Assembly (NCBI RefSeq): GCF_017809215.1
Contig: NZ_CP065424.1
Span: 4,614,001 to 4,678,000, forward strand
From: Heyndrickxia oleronia
GTDB taxonomy: Bacteria > Bacillota > Bacilli > Bacillales > Bacillaceae_C
DNA: 64,000 nucleotides
Direction: 5' to 3'
Shown here: piece after piece, positions 25,998-35,059 of the stretch
Position numbering within the stretch: the stretch's first letter is position 1
Layout of the letters: every line of letters begins with the position of its first letter
Made by a program: the position numbers and the translations under genes
Notes under the pieces: model-generated
Databases searched by the model: none
The model's input: only the letters and a program-made list of their open reading frames with translations
Told to the model about the DNA's origin: nothing

Positions 25998-27569
25998 TCA
26001 CATTTCTATTTGTCTCTCAATTCCTGATTTAAATTCAATAGTTAAATCGCTGTTGTAAATTGTTACTTTCTCAATAAGCCGTCTTACTAACTGCTCATCA
26101 TATTCCTCCAGCTCGCAGGATTGCTCATTCAAGAAATCAGTCATTTCAGCGATTCGTTGCCTTTTTCCTTCTCGCTCTGCATTTTCAACTAGTGCATTTT
26201 GCTTTAATTCTCGAAGGCGGTAAATTTCATCAGCAACATCTTCATAGTCATTCTTGGACTTTGCTTGGATAAGAAGCTGTTGTTGCAATTCTTCCAATTT
26301 GCTGTCAAGGTCATCAGTGGCATTATCATTTTCTTCATTAAATATAGTAGCTATGTTTTTCTGCAAGGTTGAGAGGAAGGGTTCTTTGTTAGCCAAAAGT
26401 TCGTTAATAGCCTTGACCACTGCAGTCTGCAATGTTTCCTCATTTATGGTAGGGGCAGTGCATTCAGATCCCTTCTCCTCCAAACGGCTGACGCATCGCC
26501 AAACAATTGACTTGTATCCTCGGTTATTCCAATGTACCCGTCTGTAAATATCACCGCACTGTCCGCAGTAAACGATACTCGATAAAGCATACTTACTGCT
26601 GTAAACTCGCTTTTTACCGCCCTTGCCGCCGCGAAGATTTGCTCTTCGAACCATCTCTTCTTGAACCTGCATAAAAAGCTCACGCGGAATGATAGGATCG
26701 TGGCTATTTTCTACATAATACTGGGGAACGATGCCGTTATTCTTGACTCGCTTTTTAGAAAGGAAATCAACCGTATATGTTTTTTGTAGAAGGGCATCAC
26801 CGATGTACTTTTCATTTTGTAGTATTTTTTTCAGCGTTTCTGGCCTCCATTTTGATTTACCTGCCGCTGTTAGAATACCGTCTGCTTCTAGTCCTCTTGC
26901 TATCTGTAAAAGGCTGGCTCCCTCTAGGTACTCCCTATAAATCCGTTTAACAACCTCAGCACCCTCTGGGTCAATCACTAGTTGCTTGTTTTCATCCTTG
27001 GTGTATCCAAGGAAACGCTTGTGGTTGACCTGAACTTCACCTTGCTGATATCGATACTGAATTCCCAGCTTAACGTTCTGGCTTAAGGATTGGCTTTCCT
27101 GTTGGGCAAGGGATGCCATGATGGTTAACAACACTTCACCCTTTGAATCCATGGTGTTGATATTCTCTTTCTCGAAGAACACAGCAATGTTTTTATCCTT
27201 TAACTGACGGATGTATTTAAGGCAGTCTAACGTATTTCTGGCAAATCGACTGATGGATTTTGTGATAATCATGTCAATTTTTCCTGCCATACATTCTTCA
27301 ATCATGCGGTTGAACTCTTCACGCTTCTTGGTATTTGTACCTGTGATGCCGTCATCTGCAAAAATACCTGCCAGTTCCCATTCCTTGTTCTTCTTAATAT
27401 ATTTTGTATAATGCTCGATCTGAATTTCATAACTTGAAGCCTGCTCTTCACTATCCGTTGAAACACGACAGTAAGCAGCCACTCGTATTTTGGGTTTGCT
27501 TTCACTATTTTTATTATTTCCAACCCGTTTAATTGCTGGAATCACTGTTACATTCCTACTTACCGCCAC
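25998..27569 (-). CDS. Large serine recombinase (third of the cluster)
   Basis: A 523-residue site-specific recombinase. The resolvase domain starts near residue 27 with VAAYCRVSTDSEEQ, where Ser of the RVSTD motif is the nucleophile. A recombinase domain (about 175-290, VNHKRFLGYTKDENKQ) and a zinc ribbon (C-x2-C ... C motif around YCGQCGDIYRR and WRCVSR) follow, with a coiled-coil tail. GTG start after GAGGTG. It is the promoter-distal of three recombinase genes, four bases after the small middle one. It probably acts in integration or excision of the prophage. Confidence 0.92.
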   Translation of the reverse strand: MAVSRNVTVIPAIKRVGNNKNSESKPKIRVAAYCRVSTDSEEQASSYEIQIEHYTKYIKKNKEWELAGIFADDGITGTNTKKREEFNRMIEECMAGKIDMIITKSISRFARNTLDCLKYIRQLKDKNIAVFFEKENINTMDSKGEVLLTIMASLAQQESQSLSQNVKLGIQYRYQQGEVQVNHKRFLGYTKDENKQLVIDPEGAEVVKRIYREYLEGASLLQIARGLEADGILTAAGKSKWRPETLKKILQNEKYIGDALLQKTYTVDFLSKKRVKNNGIVPQYYVENSHDPIIPRELFMQVQEEMVRRANLRGGKGGKKRVYSSKYALSSIVYCGQCGDIYRRVHWNNRGYKSIVWRCVSRLEEKGSECTAPTINEETLQTAVVKAINELLANKEPFLSTLQKNIATIFNEENDNATDDLDSKLEELQQQLLIQAKSKNDYEDVADEIYRLRELKQNALVENAEREGKRQRIAEMTDFLNEQSCELEEYDEQLVRRLIEKVTIYNSDLTIEFKSGIERQIEM

Positions 27570-27572
27570 TTG

Positions 27573-27986
27573 TTACACCTCACTTTCTATCAGACTGTAA
27601 GCATATTCCGCCTGCTTGTATGGATCTTCATATTTTTGCACCAGAGGTTTTACTTTGAACTTTACAGGGTAATCCCTTACCGGTTCATCTTTAGGCTCCC
27701 ATATCCTTCCGAGCTTTTCTGCTCGTTTTCGTTTTTCTACTCTGGCTTTTTCAAAGGTCTCTTCATCAATAATTGGAGGGTAGAATTCATCGCCCAAGTA
27801 ATGCTTGTTCTGCAACATCTTACTTGCTGTGGCATGGTAGCAGTCTATCCCAGCTTTTTTAGTAGCACCCTTCAAAGAAAGTCCTGCCAAGTATCCTGAA
27901 AATAATTCTTTTACTTGTTCTGCTGCTATTTCATCTACAACAGCCTTTCCATCTTCAATTCTATATCCATAGGGTGTGTGACCCAT
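27573..27986 (-). CDS. Small recombinase-domain protein (middle of the cluster)
   Basis: A 137-residue protein starting MGHTPYGYRIEDGKAVVDE, which corresponds to the recombinase (DNA-binding) domain of large serine recombinases without the catalytic domain. Its ATG follows the stop codon of the first recombinase gene immediately (TAGATG), and the third gene begins four bases after its stop. The strict packing with intact frames argues that it is a real subunit and not a broken relic. It may bind DNA as a partner or direction factor of the two full-length recombinases. Confidence 0.8.
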   Translation of the reverse strand: MGHTPYGYRIEDGKAVVDEIAAEQVKELFSGYLAGLSLKGATKKAGIDCYHATASKMLQNKHYLGDEFYPPIIDEETFEKARVEKRKRAEKLGRIWEPKDEPVRDYPVKFKVKPLVQKYEDPYKQAEYAYSLIESEV

Positions 27987-29549
27987 CTAATTCACCAACC
28001 TTTCCTTCAATTCGATTCCACATTTTAATTCAAATCCCACTTCCTCTCGTGAAAAGACCATAATCTTTTCTACGTAATTTTCAAACAGCTCATCCTCATA
28101 GGCTGTAAGCATTTGGGACTTAGTTGCAAACTTAAGCAGACGGTCAACCTCTTCAACTTTTGTAAAATTCCCATTGACGGAACGAGTAAGTTGATCCTTT
28201 TCGACAAGAAGCCTTTCTCTTTCTGCTTCCAGTGAATTCTTTTCTTTATTAAACAGAGCAGGTTCCAGATATCCTTTGGCCATTAAACCCGTCAGCATCT
28301 GACTCTGCTCCATGTTGTTTTCAATCTTAGTTTCCAACTCTTCAATTCTACGAAAACTCGCTACATTATTCTGGTTACGTAACCCATTCAAAAGTGGTCT
28401 TAATATGAACTTCTGACCGTAAATGAGTTTATTCATCATCGTAACAAATGCAGTCTTTATATCGTCATCCCGTATGAACTGCATGGAACATTCCGTTATC
28501 TGGCTTATATGCTTACTGCAGCACCAAGCGATGTATTTCCTTCCAGATGAATGAATCCTTCTTTTAAAGGTACTGCCACATTCCGAGCAGATAATTTTGC
28601 TAGAGAAAGCATATCGGTTTAGATATTTGCTGTTGCGCTTTTCGATGCTTTTTTCCTTTGCTCTCTGATTGAGAACGGCATCTACAGCTTTAAAATCTTC
28701 ATGGCTGATAATTGCCTCATGATGGTTTTCTACTAGATACATATCTTTCTCACCATAATTGGTGTGCCTATTAAAATGGCTGTCCGTATAAGTCTTTTGC
28801 AAAATAACATCACCAGTATATTTTTCATTAGTCAGAATCCCTCTAATCGTAGTAGCTGTCCAACGACCACCTCTTTTTGATGGGATACCCTTTTGATTAA
28901 GATCATTTGCAACTTTCTGTGTGCCTTTGCCCGATAATACCTCTGCAAAAATATACTTCACAACTTCAGCCTGCTTGGGGTTTACTATCATTTGACCGTC
29001 ATTATTTTGATAACCATATGGCGGGTATGAAATTTTAAAGGTTCCGTTTTGAAATCGTCTTTGAATGGCCCACTTCGTATTTTCTGAAATGGAAATTGAC
29101 TCACTTTCTGCAAGCCCACTTAAAATGGAGAGCATCAACTCGCTTTCCATTGAACCCGTATTGATATTTTCCTTCTCAAAATAGATATGAACCCCAAGGC
29201 CTATCAGTTTTCGAACCATCTCCAAGCAGTCTGCAGTATTTCTCGCAAATCGGCTGATGGACTTTGTAATAATTAAGTCAATCCTTCCAGTTTCACAGTC
29301 TGATAACATTCTAAGCAGGTCAGAGCGGTTTTCCTTTTTCGTGCCACTGATTCCCTCGTCATAATATAAGCCTGCATATTCCCATTCTGGATTCGCCTTT
29401 ATATAAGTCTCATAATGAGCCTTTTGCGCTTGCAAGCTGACTAGCTGTTCATTACTATCTGTTGAAACTCGGCAGTAGGCAACCACTCGTGTTTTTGGCT
29501 TAATAAAAGAGTTGGCTAGATTCCCTTCTATTTTCGTTATCTTTTTCAT
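27987..29549 (-). CDS. Large serine recombinase (first of the cluster)
   Basis: A 520-residue recombinase. N-terminal catalytic domain with VVAYCRVSTDSNEQ (nucleophilic Ser in RVSTD), then DLIITKSISRFARN, a recombinase domain with ISYPPYGYQNNDG (about 177-189) and a zinc ribbon CSECGSTFKRR. The C-terminal third is a coiled coil. It is homologous to, but clearly diverged from, the 523-residue partner. The start at 29549 was chosen because AAGGAGGTGAGAGG precedes it. It is cotranscribed with the two downstream recombinase genes and probably with the small gene upstream. Confidence 0.92.
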   Translation of the reverse strand: MKKITKIEGNLANSFIKPKTRVVAYCRVSTDSNEQLVSLQAQKAHYETYIKANPEWEYAGLYYDEGISGTKKENRSDLLRMLSDCETGRIDLIITKSISRFARNTADCLEMVRKLIGLGVHIYFEKENINTGSMESELMLSILSGLAESESISISENTKWAIQRRFQNGTFKISYPPYGYQNNDGQMIVNPKQAEVVKYIFAEVLSGKGTQKVANDLNQKGIPSKRGGRWTATTIRGILTNEKYTGDVILQKTYTDSHFNRHTNYGEKDMYLVENHHEAIISHEDFKAVDAVLNQRAKEKSIEKRNSKYLNRYAFSSKIICSECGSTFKRRIHSSGRKYIAWCCSKHISQITECSMQFIRDDDIKTAFVTMMNKLIYGQKFILRPLLNGLRNQNNVASFRRIEELETKIENNMEQSQMLTGLMAKGYLEPALFNKEKNSLEAERERLLVEKDQLTRSVNGNFTKVEEVDRLLKFATKSQMLTAYEDELFENYVEKIMVFSREEVGFELKCGIELKERLVN

Positions 29550-29610
29550 CCTCTCACCTCCTTCTTGGTAGGTCACATATTACCTCTGAAACCCTTATAT
29601 ATCAACGGCT

Positions 29611-29850
29611 TCAGGGCATTATCTCAGCTAAAAAGGGGTAGAATGTTTGGCGGTTTAATGCGTCTATTTTGTTGAATTCCGCTTCAGTTATTAAGCCTTT
29701 TTCGAGCATCTTTCTCAGCAATTTTTCTGCTTGGATATAATCAAACTCACGTTGTAACTGTTCCTGTGATACTCTCTTAAGTACGGTGGTGCTTTTGTCT
29801 ACAACCTCATCCGAGATCTTAGTAACTTTTTTATCCTCGTGCTGATTCAC
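29611..29850 (-). CDS. Small SHOCT-like protein next to the recombinases
   Basis: A 79-residue protein. Its C-terminal half (QAEKLLRKMLEKGLITEAEFNKI, about 40-62) matches the short SHOCT helix pair. GTG start with a perfect AGGAGGTGAT site. It is 62 bp upstream of the first recombinase gene. Genes of this kind often accompany serine recombinase clusters in Firmicutes elements. A role in recombination or its control is possible but unproven. Confidence 0.72.
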   Translation of the reverse strand: MNQHEDKKVTKISDEVVDKSTTVLKRVSQEQLQREFDYIQAEKLLRKMLEKGLITEAEFNKIDALNRQTFYPFLAEIMP

Positions 29851-29860
29851 TAAGAATCAC

Positions 29861-29915
29861 CTCCTACCTAATAGCCGTGGGAACAGGTCGAAGTTGAGGA
29901 TTTGTAAAATTTAAT
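29861..29915 (-). repeat. Duplicated leader sequence, copy 1
   Basis: Aligns without gaps to 62471-62525, with the words TACCTAATAGCC and GTTGAGGATTT identical. Both copies sit just upstream (on the minus strand) of a strongly initiated gene. In each copy a frame ending in Gly-Tyr-stop is conserved despite base changes, which may be chance. Confidence 0.45.
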
Positions 29916-29929
29916 TTGAATCAGAGCAT

Positions 29930-29967
29930 AAAAAAAGAGCCTGCAAGGGAAGAACCCCTACAGGCTA
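29930..29967 (-). terminator. Terminator of the prophage late operon
   Basis: On the minus strand AGCCTG/CAGGCT with an inner AGGGG/CCCT helix, followed by seven T. It lies after the amidase gene and separates the late operon from the SHOCT-recombinase unit. Confidence 0.85.
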
Positions 29968-30029
29968 GATAATCTAACGGTTTAATATTTTATTTAGGAA
30001 TCTCGATGATTTTTAACTCGCCCCATTTG

Positions 30030-30638
30030 TTAATCATACTTAATAAATGCATCCGTAAAGCCTGCCTTTTTAGCTTTAGCAAGCTGTGCCTCAGCATTTG
30101 CACTGTCAGAATAAGCACCGATCTGCACACGGTAATATTTCTTTTTCACAGAGTCTACTGGTTTATTTTCAGCACTTAATAGTTTCTTCACATCCGCTCG
30201 AAAGGTGTCCATGCTCTTCCCATGTTTAGGGAACCAGTGCATCACATCGCCATGGTTACTGGCAATGCCTCGTTTATAACCTTCGCTGTGACAGATGATA
30301 TCTTTTTCACTTAACCCATAGAGTTTGCAAAGATATACACCGTCCTCGCAAATTTCAAATCCAATATGAGAATTGTTTGCAGTTCCTCCAGCATGCCAAC
30401 CTCGGTGATTCCAAGGCAATGTTTGATAGGTTGCAATGGAACCATCTGCTAATTTACCAATAAAGGCATGGACACATACTTGACGGCCTCCAGGTTTGTC
30501 TTGATTCCAATGGTTGTTATATTGGTTCTTTCCTAGCAAGCCATCGTCAGGGCCAACATATCGTTTGAGCCACGGGTTGTTAGCTCCAGTTGAGTGAACC
30601 ATGATGCCCTTCGGTTTTTCCTGCTTTGAAACAGGCAT
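30030..30638 (-). CDS. N-acetylmuramoyl-L-alanine amidase (endolysin), 5' frameshifted, SPOR domain
   Basis: An amidase_2-type endolysin of 202 residues. Zinc-ligand His in GIMVHSTGAN (about 11-20) and the SNHGDVMHWFPKHGK block are present, and a C-terminal SPOR-like repeat (YYRVQIGAYSDSANAEAQLAKA) binds peptidoglycan. Two oddities stand out. A better start (ATG 30669, with GAGGTGA upstream) opens MNLHKLILTNNACFKAGKT in another frame, matching the usual N terminus, so a frameshift near 30610 has split the gene. The body also seems to lack about 20 residues after HIGFEICEDG compared with relatives I recall. The lytic enzyme is therefore probably impaired. It lies after the holin and fibre genes. 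Confidence 0.75.
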   Translation of the reverse strand: MPVSKQEKPKGIMVHSTGANNPWLKRYVGPDDGLLGKNQYNNHWNQDKPGGRQVCVHAFIGKLADGSIATYQTLPWNHRGWHAGGTANNSHIGFEICEDGVYLCKLYGLSEKDIICHSEGYKRGIASNHGDVMHWFPKHGKSMDTFRADVKKLLSAENKPVDSVKKKYYRVQIGAYSDSANAEAQLAKAKKAGFTDAFIKYD

Positions 30639-30744
30639 TATTTGTAAGTATTAACTTATGCAGATTCATTACGGTCACCTCATTAATCAAGAATTTGTGT
30701 CAGATGCAAGAGCCACAGGGTATAGATGATAGGTAAACTTCAAA

Positions 30745-32178
30745 TCACAAAAAGCATTCGCCGATGTTTCCCATACTGATATACAGTCCATAACCAGAAG
30801 GCACCCGGCTTTGACGCATTTGAATATGAATATGCAACCCAGCGTTTGAACTATCAGCACCTATAGGTGTGCTACGTGAGATTCTGGTAAAGTTCACTTC
30901 ATCATTTGATATATATAAGTCTAGTTCTTTTTCACTTGTATCCGATTGGCGGCAAAGGGTAACTAAATGACAATCATAAGCTGTTGGATAAAGCAATCCA
31001 CCCTGCCCGCCTATAACCACGCTACCAATTGGCAATAATGTGTACAAATGTCCTCGAACGCTGTTAATACCGCCCCCGCCTGTAGCATTACCGCTCAAAA
31101 CATATCTCAAATAGCTTGCCCTAGTAAATGCGTTGATAGTAGATGTTGCGGTAGAGGTAAGGGGCAATGGTGTCGTAGCATTTTCCGCTCTTTCCAATAT
31201 GAATAGACTCTCACCAGAAGGAATAGTAGCATCACCAATGGAGAAAACTCGACTCGTCCAATAGGCTGTGCTTGCTGGGTTTGGTGATGTTCCTGACCCA
31301 TATGCAATGTTCGCTACATCTTGAATACCCCTTATGGCTTCGGCAAGTTTCTTGACAGTATTGCGGAGAGTGCCTTGGATTAACACCTGCACATTGTTTG
31401 TTGTCGGACTGCCCAAGGATGTAACAAATGTATAGGTTACCGTGCCAAGTACTACGTTATTGCCGCTATTTATACTCGTAAATGTGATGGATGCTCTCCG
31501 GCTTACCATATCCGGTGCAGTAGCAGTTTCTATCGGATGCAAATGATTAAGGATAATACCAGTCCGAGTGTATAGAGTATCTCTCATATCCTCGATTAGA
31601 CCATGTGTGGTATTTAGCAAATTATAGTTATCATTTAACAGACTGTGTGTTGTATTTAAAATTGCATAGTTATCATTGACTAAACCATAGGTATCATTTA
31701 ATCTGCCATGTGTGGTGTTTAGCAAATCATAGTTATTATTTAAAAGGCTGTAGATAAGGTTTAATAGATTATATGTTTCATTAATATCTAGTTCAGCTAA
31801 TGCAGAAAGAACCTGATTAAGCCATTCCTGTGCAGGAGGTTCGGGCGGCTCGGCAATTCCGTCAACAAGAGCATCCTCAACAATGGTTAGTATCTGAATG
31901 CTTTTTCCGACCACCTCTCCATAAGTGACCCTTATTTCTAGACGACCGACACCGACAATAGATGTATCCGTTGCGCTAGGCGACCATGTAAGAACTCCGT
32001 CAGCATAGCTCGTGATCACTGGATAAGCATTACCATCCGGTCTTTTGTAAATTGCATTTAACGAGGCACTGGGGTATTTTTCTTCCAATAAGCTAGATAC
32101 ATCAAATTCAATATTTCGATAGTGATGCTCACCTCGACGACCGATGGACACCGTTACTGCTTTCGTTATGTCAATCAT
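30745..32178 (-). CDS. Phage fibre/baseplate protein with heptad repeats
   Basis: A 477-residue structural protein. The N-terminal 110 residues look like the baseplate-binding domain seen in upper-baseplate or fibre proteins. Residues about 135-190 consist of some eight seven-residue repeats of the type YxLLNxx / HGLLNDx, which should make a trimeric coiled coil. A large C-terminal part, rich in Ser, Thr and Gly, ends in a beta-rich domain that is likely the receptor-binding head. Its start overlaps the holin stop by four bases (ATGA). It is probably the tail fibre. Confidence 0.65.
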   Translation of the reverse strand: MIDITKAVTVSIGRRGEHHYRNIEFDVSSLLEEKYPSASLNAIYKRPDGNAYPVITSYADGVLTWSPSATDTSIVGVGRLEIRVTYGEVVGKSIQILTIVEDALVDGIAEPPEPPAQEWLNQVLSALAELDINETYNLLNLIYSLLNNNYDLLNTTHGRLNDTYGLVNDNYAILNTTHSLLNDNYNLLNTTHGLIEDMRDTLYTRTGIILNHLHPIETATAPDMVSRRASITFTSINSGNNVVLGTVTYTFVTSLGSPTTNNVQVLIQGTLRNTVKKLAEAIRGIQDVANIAYGSGTSPNPASTAYWTSRVFSIGDATIPSGESLFILERAENATTPLPLTSTATSTINAFTRASYLRYVLSGNATGGGGINSVRGHLYTLLPIGSVVIGGQGGLLYPTAYDCHLVTLCRQSDTSEKELDLYISNDEVNFTRISRSTPIGADSSNAGLHIHIQMRQSRVPSGYGLYISMGNIGECFL

Positions 32179-32615
32179 ACTTCATCACCTGGCTTACGGG
32201 GTTCTTCATCACGTCCATGTAACTGCTGTAGAACTGATTTTAGTTTCTCTGGGATGGGTAGTCCAATATGTCCGGCATTCTCCAAAATGGATACTCCTTC
32301 ATTACTCAGGTAGAAAAAGATTACTGCTGTGCGTAAGGCTCCACTATTGTCTCCAATGCTACCTAAAATTTGTGTATCGATAATATGAGCAATACCTACC
32401 ATTGCAAAGATAAACACCTTTTTGAAAATTCCCTTAGCACCAATTTCACTGCACAGCTTTTTATTCACAATGGCACAAAGTACTCCCGTCACATAATCTA
32501 TGACAACAAAGGCAACCAACGCATAAAGAAATCCATCATAACCTCCGAGAAACCATCCAAGAAATCCACCTACAGCGGCAATAGCCAGCTGTATCCAATT
32601 CCAAATCTCTTTCAT
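32175..32615 (-). CDS. Phage holin family protein
   Basis: A 146-residue holin of the toxin secretion/phage lysis family. Hydrophobic segments at about 8-26, 31-49 and 65-84, with the family motif FVVIDYVTGVLCAI followed by GIFKKVFIFAMV. The basic and acidic tail RDEEPRKPGDEV is cytoplasmic. The ATG at 32615 has GGAGGTG upstream; a longer frame has none. It lies between two fibre genes, with the amidase two genes away. Confidence 0.92.
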   Translation of the reverse strand: MKEIWNWIQLAIAAVGGFLGWFLGGYDGFLYALVAFVVIDYVTGVLCAIVNKKLCSEIGAKGIFKKVFIFAMVGIAHIIDTQILGSIGDNSGALRTAVIFFYLSNEGVSILENAGHIGLPIPEKLKSVLQQLHGRDEEPRKPGDEV

Positions 32616-32691
32616 TAATAGACACCTCCATTTCGTGTGTTTCCATATAGAAAAGCGCCCCTGCAAATGACAAGAGCGCTGAATGTTACCT

Positions 32692-35046
32692 TTACATTAT
32701 TTGAATTAGATCATGTATTTGTTGCATCACATTCGCTTTTGGTCGTCCTGTACCGATAGGTAGCCATGTGACAGGTGGTATATCGAATGCCTGGGAAGAA
32801 TCAAAGCTATTAACCATTAAAATAATCGAATCAATAGCCTTGCGTATTTCAACGATATGAAATGGCCAATTCTTAATAGTGGTCTTTCCTGCAATGATCT
32901 CCTCTTTCCAAGTCATAGGGGATAGATTGTAATAGCTACGCACCCTATTTACAGCAGTTCGAATCGTCTGAATATGCGCTGCCTTTACATGCGTCACATT
33001 TGGAGTAATGATTTCAAAAGGTAATGCCAATATCGTAAAAGTACGAACAACTTCTATACTTGCTGATTCGATATCACTGTCAAGACAACGGAAGGTAACC
33101 GTATGATTACCTGCAGAAAGCGGTTCAGCTTGGTAAATTGTCTTGACCCCATTACCAAGATAGCCGCTTACAGAAAACCGCTCAGGATTGTCTACGCTGT
33201 TTTGCCATGAACCAGAGTCAATCCTTACCTCCACTATTTGTGTTTGTCCATCCGGTTCAATTCCTGTTGTGATCATAAAACGTGGTGTAGCATTATAAGT
33301 AAAATTGCCAGACATTGGACAGTCTACTATCGGTGCTACAGGCGGGCTGTTTTTCTTTACCGCGTTACTAACAACATAGGCAGACACTGCATCAAGTGCA
33401 TCTGTGACGCTGATTCGATAACGAGTATATCTACCGGCAACCTGTGAGGCATTTACCTGAAGAGTGCCTGAAGTCGCATTGGAAATAACTGTCGTCAGTG
33501 CTTCATAAGCAGACCAATTTAGTCCATCTATCGAAGTGGCCTGTTGAATAACATATTGCTTGATGGAGCTGGTTCCAGGTACCGTTCCACTCCACGAAAG
33601 GTTTATTGTATTTACTTCATAGATAGGAGGGTTTGCGGTAAAAGAAGTCGGCGGTATTGGTAGTATGTTTTTACGAACAGTATTACTGGTAATAGTCCAG
33701 CCTGAGTAAAAATCCTCTCCAGCTGTACCACGGGTTCTTATTCGGAACCGACGATAATGACCACGTGTAGCAGGTGGACTGACATTTAAAATACTGCTTG
33801 TTGCAGAAGTATTGACTATCGCCAATGCCAACCAAGCACCCCAATTGCTATTATCTGGCGAATCACTATATTGTATTTCGTAGGAAGTGATGGGATTTCC
33901 TGCGCCACCAGCTGCTCCACTCCACGAAAGAGTAACGTTTCCTTCAGATAATGTTGCACTTACCGTGCAGGCAGTCGGTGCTGCACAGGCAGTGATGTTG
34001 CAATAAATGCTATTACTGATTTTCTCTATTGAGTAAACATCAAATGTGTCAATTGTCCAAATACCAAATTGTGTATATGTTCCTGGGGTCCTCGATACAA
34101 TTGGATTATAGCTACCACCGCTTGCTGCCAATGTCAACATGGTCAACACATTCCACGCACTCCATGTGCTGTTATCCGTGGATGTGCGACTGGCAATTTG
34201 ATACCCCTTAATTGGACTGGTACCGCTAGACGCTCCGCTCCAAGTAAGTGTGATAGTCTCATTACTATATGCCGCAGGGGAGGCAACAGCAGTCGTTGCT
34301 GGCTTTGGTACCGTATTCCTGCGGACGCTGTTTGTGGATACTTTCCAGCTAGAGTAATAACTAGCTCCTGCTGTACCACGGGTTCGTACACGAAATCTTC
34401 GGTAATTACCTCGCGTTGAGGGCGGTGCTACTGATACACTGCCACTTGATGCTGTGGTGGTCACAGTTGTCAGAGCAGTCCATGCTCCCCATGTGATGTT
34501 ATCGGCAGAATCACTATATTGAATCTCATAACTAGAAATCGTATTATTGATGCCCCCAGAAGCACCACTCCAAGAAAGAGTCACATCCCCTTCCGCAAGT
34601 GTCGGGGAAACCGTACAAGATGTCGGTGCTCCACATGCTGTAGTAAGCAATGGAGAGCTTAATACCGTATAACTCGAATTGGTAATTACACCAGAGGATA
34701 ATGGCAATCGCCCATCAGATACCACTTTGAATGTGACTGGCTGGGTTGCATTACCTGTAGTAGAAGCACAAGTCACCGAAACATACCTGAGTCTTGGTGT
34801 AGTTCCATCCCAGTTATCCCCGTCCGCCGCTTTGATTCGCACCTGCGAAGAAGATCCATTTACAGTCATTGTACAAAGCAATGCATAACCATTATGGATG
34901 AAGGAGCCTGAAGAACCCAATGCAGCGGATATGGTAAAGTTGTATGTCATCTGGCTATTATTAGGTCGGCTTTTAGTATAAGTAATCGTGTAATAAACGG
35001 TCGGGCTGGAACCCGCCTGCAGAGTGATGCCGTTAATATCCGCCAC
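32692..35046 (-). CDS. Phage tail protein with fibronectin type III-like repeats
   Basis: A 784-residue secreted-like structural protein. Residues about 135-575 form four FN3-like domains in an A-B-A-B order: A units contain EGDVTLSWSGASGG ... SYEIQYSDSADN, B units contain NETITLTWSGASSG ... KGYQIASRTS. Each ends in a YRRFRVRTRGTAG-type strand. The last 100 residues are a different domain. FN3 repeats are common in phage tail and fibre proteins and help hold the particle to the cell surface. It sits between the baseplate genes and the holin gene. Confidence 0.75.
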   Translation of the reverse strand: MADINGITLQAGSSPTVYYTITYTKSRPNNSQMTYNFTISAALGSSGSFIHNGYALLCTMTVNGSSSQVRIKAADGDNWDGTTPRLRYVSVTCASTTGNATQPVTFKVVSDGRLPLSSGVITNSSYTVLSSPLLTTACGAPTSCTVSPTLAEGDVTLSWSGASGGINNTISSYEIQYSDSADNITWGAWTALTTVTTTASSGSVSVAPPSTRGNYRRFRVRTRGTAGASYYSSWKVSTNSVRRNTVPKPATTAVASPAAYSNETITLTWSGASSGTSPIKGYQIASRTSTDNSTWSAWNVLTMLTLAASGGSYNPIVSRTPGTYTQFGIWTIDTFDVYSIEKISNSIYCNITACAAPTACTVSATLSEGNVTLSWSGAAGGAGNPITSYEIQYSDSPDNSNWGAWLALAIVNTSATSSILNVSPPATRGHYRRFRIRTRGTAGEDFYSGWTITSNTVRKNILPIPPTSFTANPPIYEVNTINLSWSGTVPGTSSIKQYVIQQATSIDGLNWSAYEALTTVISNATSGTLQVNASQVAGRYTRYRISVTDALDAVSAYVVSNAVKKNSPPVAPIVDCPMSGNFTYNATPRFMITTGIEPDGQTQIVEVRIDSGSWQNSVDNPERFSVSGYLGNGVKTIYQAEPLSAGNHTVTFRCLDSDIESASIEVVRTFTILALPFEIITPNVTHVKAAHIQTIRTAVNRVRSYYNLSPMTWKEEIIAGKTTIKNWPFHIVEIRKAIDSIILMVNSFDSSQAFDIPPVTWLPIGTGRPKANVMQQIHDLIQIM

Positions 35047-35059
35047 TTATATTCACCTC

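Noticed and set aside
31600..31790. CRISPR-like regular repeats
   Set aside because: The periodicity is 21 or 42 bp and continues in frame within a fibre gene; it codes for heptads and has no spacers.
34069..34419. 116-codon plus-strand frame
   Set aside because: Antisense to the FN3-repeat protein; caused by its Ser/Thr-rich codons.
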